Assembly: GCA_030729445.1 (NCBI GenBank)
Contig: JANQXJ010000108.1
Span: 1 to 5,059 of the forward strand
DNA: 5,059 nucleotides
Source of the DNA: Limnohabitans sp.
GTDB taxonomy: Bacteria > Pseudomonadota > Gammaproteobacteria > Burkholderiales > Burkholderiaceae_C
Direction of reading: 5' to 3'
Shown here: piece after piece, positions 2,906 through 5,059 of the stretch
How positions within the stretch are numbered: position 1 is the stretch's first letter
Layout: every line of letters begins with the position of its first letter
Program-made: the position numbers and the translations under genes
The notes under the pieces: model-generated
Seen by the model: only the letters and a program-made list of their open reading frames with translations
Told to the model about the DNA's origin: nothing
Database searches by the model: none

Positions 2906-5059
2906 TCAGCCCAGGCGTTGCAGTTGCTGGCGGATTTTATCGAGGGTGGCCCCAAAGTCGGCCACGCGCTTCTTGGTTTCGTCAAGCACGGCTTGTGGGG
3001 CCTTGGCCACAAAGGCCTCGTTGCCCAGCTTGGCGTTGGCCTTGGTGATTTCACCTTCGAGGCGGGCCACTTCCTTGCTCAGGCGGATTTTTTCTGCGGC
3101 TGCATCCACTTCGATGAACAGGCACAAACGCGCTTCACCCACCACGGCCACGGGCGCGGCCTGAGCGGCCGCGATCCACTCAGCCTCGGTGTCAAAGACT
3201 TTCACTTCGCTCAGCTTGGCCAGCGACTGCAGAACGGGCGCTGCGCCTTGCATGAAGGCGGTGTCGCCCAGCACGTACAGGGGCATGCGGGTGGAGGGGG
3301 AGACGTTCATTTCGCCGCGCAGGTTGCGGCAGGCGTCCACCAGGGTTTTGAGCTTGGCCACATGGGCTTCGGCATCCAAGTCGATGCGTTCGGGCTGGCT
3401 CACGGGGTAGGCCGCGATGCTGACCGACTCACCCGGGCGACCCGCCACTAGCGACACTTTTTGCCAAAGCTCTTCGGTGATGAAGGGGATGATGGGGTGT
3501 GCCAGACGCATGATGGTTTCGAGCGTGCGGATCAGGGTGCGGCGTGTGGCGCGTTGTTGCGCCTCGTTGCCGGTGTTGATTTGCACCTTGGCGATTTCGA
3601 GGTACCAGTCGCAGAACTCGTTCCAAACGAAGTCATAAATTGTGTTGGCCACGTTGTCGAGGCGGTACTCGGCAAAGCCTTTGGCCACCTCGGCTTCCAC
3701 GCGCTGCAGCTGTGAACTGATCCAGCGGTCGGCCTGGCTGAAAGCCAGGTAACCATGCACCGGGCCGCCCACCTCGCATTCGGCTTTGGTGTGTTCTTTC
3801 AGGCCGCAGTCTTGGGCCTCGCAGTTCATCAGCACAAAGCGGGTGGCGTTCCACAGTTTGTTGCAGAAGTTGCGGTAACCCTCACAGCGCTTGGAGTCGA
3901 AGTTGATGCTGCGGCCCAGCGTGGCCAGCGATGCAAAGGTGAAGCGCAGGGCGTCAGCGCCATAGGCCGGAATGCCTTCGGGGAATTCTTTTTCGGTCTG
4001 TTTGCGGACTTTGGGCGCGGTCTCGGGCTTGCGCAGGCCTTGGGTGCGCTTCTCCAGCAATGGCTCCAAGGTGATGCCGTCGATCAGGTCAACCGGGTCG
4101 AGCACGTTGCCTTCAGACTTGCTCATCTTCTTGCCTTGGGCGTCGAGCACCAGGCCGTGGATGTAAACGTGTTTGAAGGGGACTTTGCCGGTGAAGTGCG
4201 TGGTCATCATGATCATCCGGGCGACCCAGAAGAAGATGATGTCGTAGCCTGTTACCAAGACCGATGAAGGCAGGTAGAGGTCGTAGTCGCTTTGGCTGTT
4301 GCTGGTGTTGCTATTCGTTGTGGCGTTGGTTCCGCTGGCGAACGTGCCGGAACCGGTCTTGCTCATACTCGCTTCGCTCGCAAAGTCGCTGCGCCCGGTC
4401 CCGGCACGCTCGCCAGCTGCGTTGTCGGCAACTTTGTTGTCATTGCCCCATCCCATGGTGCTGAAGGGCACCAAGGCGCTTGAATACCAGGTGTCCAGCA
4501 CGTCTTCGTCACGCTTTAGCGTTTTGCCGGGGGCTTGTGCTTGGGCCTCCGCCTCGTTGCGGGCGACATAGACCTTGCCGTCTTCGTCGTACCAAGCCGG
4601 AATCTGGTGGCCCCACCACAGTTGACGCGAGATGCACCAGTCGGTGATGTTGTTCATCCACTGGTTGTATGTGTTCACCCAGTTTTCGGGCACAAAGCTC
4701 ACTTGTCCAGACTGCACCGCGTCGATGGCTTTTTGGGCAATGCTCTTGCCGGTGGCATCGCCTTGGCCCACTTGGTTCATGGCCACGAACCACTGGTCGG
4801 TCAACATGGGCTCTATCACCTGGCCGGTGCGGGCGCAACGCGGCACCATGAGTTTGTGTTTCTTTACCTCGACCAAAGCGCCTGCAGCTTCGAGGTCGGC
4901 CACCACGGCCTTGCGGGCCACAAAGCGGTCCAAGCCTTGGTATTTTTCGGGCGCGTTGGTGTTGATGGTGGCGTCCAAGTTCAGCACGCAGATCATCTCC
5001 AGCTTGTGACGCTGGCCGACTTGGTAGTCGTTGGTGTCGTGGGCGGGCGTGACCTTCAC
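2906..5059 (-). CDS. valS: Valyl-tRNA synthetase, C-terminal 717 residues (5' end outside window)
   Basis: A class I aminoacyl-tRNA synthetase that charges tRNA-Val in the cytosol and edits misactivated threonine. The visible part starts inside the CP1 editing domain: VTPAHDTNDY holds the conserved aspartate of the editing pocket. It continues through WCISRQLWWG and DTWYSSALVPFSTMGW of the catalytic core to the KMSKS ATP-binding motif at visible residues 311-315 (4129-4115). The alpha-helical anticodon-binding domain follows (IYDFVWNEFCDWYLEIAK), then a C-terminal Lys/Glu-rich coiled-coil arm (about 640-717), as in bacterial ValS. The first codon is an internal GTG (Val), not a start; the HIGH motif lies outside. 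The oddity is an in-frame expansion at visible residues 205-263, about 59 residues where E. coli ValS has about 11 (from memory). It contains an 84-bp palindrome. All visible core motifs flank it intact, so the enzyme is probably functional. galU follows 25 bp downstream. Confidence 0.97.
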   Translation of the reverse strand: MKVTPAHDTNDYQVGQRHKLEMICVLNLDATINTNAPEKYQGLDRFVARKAVVADLEAAGALVEVKKHKLMVPRCARTGQVIEPMLTDQWFVAMNQVGQGDATGKSIAQKAIDAVQSGQVSFVPENWVNTYNQWMNNITDWCISRQLWWGHQIPAWYDEDGKVYVARNEAEAQAQAPGKTLKRDEDVLDTWYSSALVPFSTMGWGNDNKVADNAAGERAGTGRSDFASEASMSKTGSGTFASGTNATTNSNTSNSQSDYDLYLPSSVLVTGYDIIFFWVARMIMMTTHFTGKVPFKHVYIHGLVLDAQGKKMSKSEGNVLDPVDLIDGITLEPLLEKRTQGLRKPETAPKVRKQTEKEFPEGIPAYGADALRFTFASLATLGRSINFDSKRCEGYRNFCNKLWNATRFVLMNCEAQDCGLKEHTKAECEVGGPVHGYLAFSQADRWISSQLQRVEAEVAKGFAEYRLDNVANTIYDFVWNEFCDWYLEIAKVQINTGNEAQQRATRRTLIRTLETIMRLAHPIIPFITEELWQKVSLVAGRPGESVSIAAYPVSQPERIDLDAEAHVAKLKTLVDACRNLRGEMNVSPSTRMPLYVLGDTAFMQGAAPVLQSLAKLSEVKVFDTEAEWIAAAQAAPVAVVGEARLCLFIEVDAAAEKIRLSKEVARLEGEITKANAKLGNEAFVAKAPQAVLDETKKRVADFGATLDKIRQQLQRLG
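4289..4327 (-). repeat. Asn/Ser/Thr low-complexity tract in ValS
   Basis: Thirteen consecutive codons encode only Asn, Ser, Thr, Ala and Gln (NATTNSNTSNSQS). At DNA level the plus strand is a run of GTT/GCT/GGT-type triplets, including a direct repeat of TGTTGCT at 4297-4303 and 4306-4312. It abuts the palindromic element on its C-terminal side, separated by two codons. Its composition is unlike the rest of valS, and it looks like triplet expansion or a disordered linker. Confidence 0.7.
4334..4417. repeat. 84-bp palindromic element inserted in frame in valS
   Basis: The left arm 4334-4356 and right arm 4395-4417 are 23-bp inverted repeats, matching at 21 positions, around a 38-nt loop (4357-4394). 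The two differences are A4342 opposite C4409 and A4351 opposite C4400. In valS mRNA both become G-U wobbles, so the stem is fully paired. The loop holds a further imperfect stem, 4358-4362 with 4380-4385, around a CGCTTCGC core. The element is exactly 28 codons and is in phase with valS at both ends. It encodes a block that begins AGERAGTGRSDF and ends GSGTFAS. Reading the plus strand in the mirror frame also begins AGERAGTG and ends GTLAS. Five of six frames are open. No second copy is present in the window. The architecture matches protein-encoding palindromic elements as known in Rickettsia; the sequence is not one I recognise. Confidence 0.85.

Larger units (their letters stand above)
4271..4447 (-). 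other. In-frame insert region of ValS catalytic domain
   Basis: This stretch encodes visible ValS residues 205-263, between the conserved Met-Gly-Trp and Pro-Ser-Ser-Val segments. In coding order it has three parts: a polar lead of ten residues (GNDNKVADNA), a 28-residue palindrome-encoded block, and 21 residues that begin with an Asn/Ser/Thr/Gln low-complexity tail and end in DYDLYL, where normal ValS sequence resumes. No hydrophobic core pattern or known domain is visible, so it probably forms a flexible surface loop. The equivalent E. coli linker is about 11 residues, recalled from memory. The boundaries are approximate because the linker is variable between species. Confidence 0.75.

Noticed and set aside
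2881..3054. N-terminal extension of GalU by 58 codons
   Set aside because: It overlaps the valS 3' end out of frame, lacks GalU similarity, and a good Shine-Dalgarno supports ATG 2880.
2308..3451. Two long plus-strand open frames over galU and valS (2308-3048, 2771-3451)
   Set aside because: Both are antisense shadows of galU and valS with His/Gly/Ala-rich nonsense composition; the minus-strand proteins are clear families.
3755..4267. Plus-strand open frame of 170 codons over valS
   Set aside because: Shadow of valS on the opposite strand; no family resemblance.
4361..4369. The element encodes Met-Ser-Lys, like the KMSKS motif nearby (4115-4129), suggesting duplication of valS sequence
   Set aside because: The shared stretch is only about nine bases with no extended similarity on either side; chance is sufficient.
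4334..4417. Integron attC site, REP/RAYT element, or CRISPR repeat
   Set aside because: No attC core sites (RYYYAAC/GTTRRRY) at the stem ends, no GTAG-type foot of classic REPs, and no regularly spaced copies. A distant REP-like origin cannot be excluded without a genome-wide search.
4264..4571. Three overlapping plus-strand open frames across the palindrome
   Set aside because: They are open because the palindrome and its surroundings lack stops, not because they look like genes. No start signals or homology; used only as evidence for the element's frame tolerance.

Overview
The window looks like a chromosomal housekeeping segment from a GC-rich betaproteobacterium, most likely a Comamonadaceae member (Limnohabitans/Rhodoferax/Polaromonas type). 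That placement rests on how the CysM, TusA, GalU and ValS proteins read, on codon use, and on the valS-galU pairing. No database search was possible, so the genus is an inference.

Layout. The left edge (1-55, minus strand) is the 5' two-thirds of a tRNA-Leu with anticodon CAA. A 235-296 bp non-coding gap follows, holding the tRNA promoter on one strand and the leader of the next operon on the other. A compact plus-strand operon runs from 297 to 1995: cysM (O-acetylserine sulfhydrylase B), a zinc-ribbon Nudix hydrolase, and a TusA-family sulfur carrier, with gaps of about 10 bp. It meets a minus-strand pair head-on, with only 6 bp between stop codons: galU (UTP-glucose-1-phosphate uridylyltransferase, 2002-2880) downstream of valS (valyl-tRNA synthetase, 2906 to beyond the right edge). 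The N-terminal part of valS, including its HIGH motif, is outside the window.

How the genes work together. cysM and tusA both handle sulfur: cysteine synthesis, and persulfide relay for tRNA thiolation or molybdenum cofactor. The Nudix gene between them is probably housekeeping of nucleotide-type substrates. galU supplies UDP-glucose for envelope polysaccharides and valS charges tRNA-Val; their pairing looks like co-transcription rather than a pathway.

The standout is inside valS. Between the conserved Met-Gly-Trp segment and the conserved Pro-Ser-Ser-Val segment of the catalytic domain, about 59 residues stand where E. coli ValS (from memory) has about 11. At the core of this insert is an 84-bp near-perfect palindrome (4334-4417): 23-bp arms, a 38-nt loop, exactly 28 codons. 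It is open in five of six frames, and both arm differences become G-U wobble pairs in valS mRNA. It is followed by an Asn/Ser/Thr low-complexity tail. This resembles the in-frame, protein-encoding palindromic elements known from Rickettsia, but with an unrelated sequence, and is the best candidate here for an undescribed element family.
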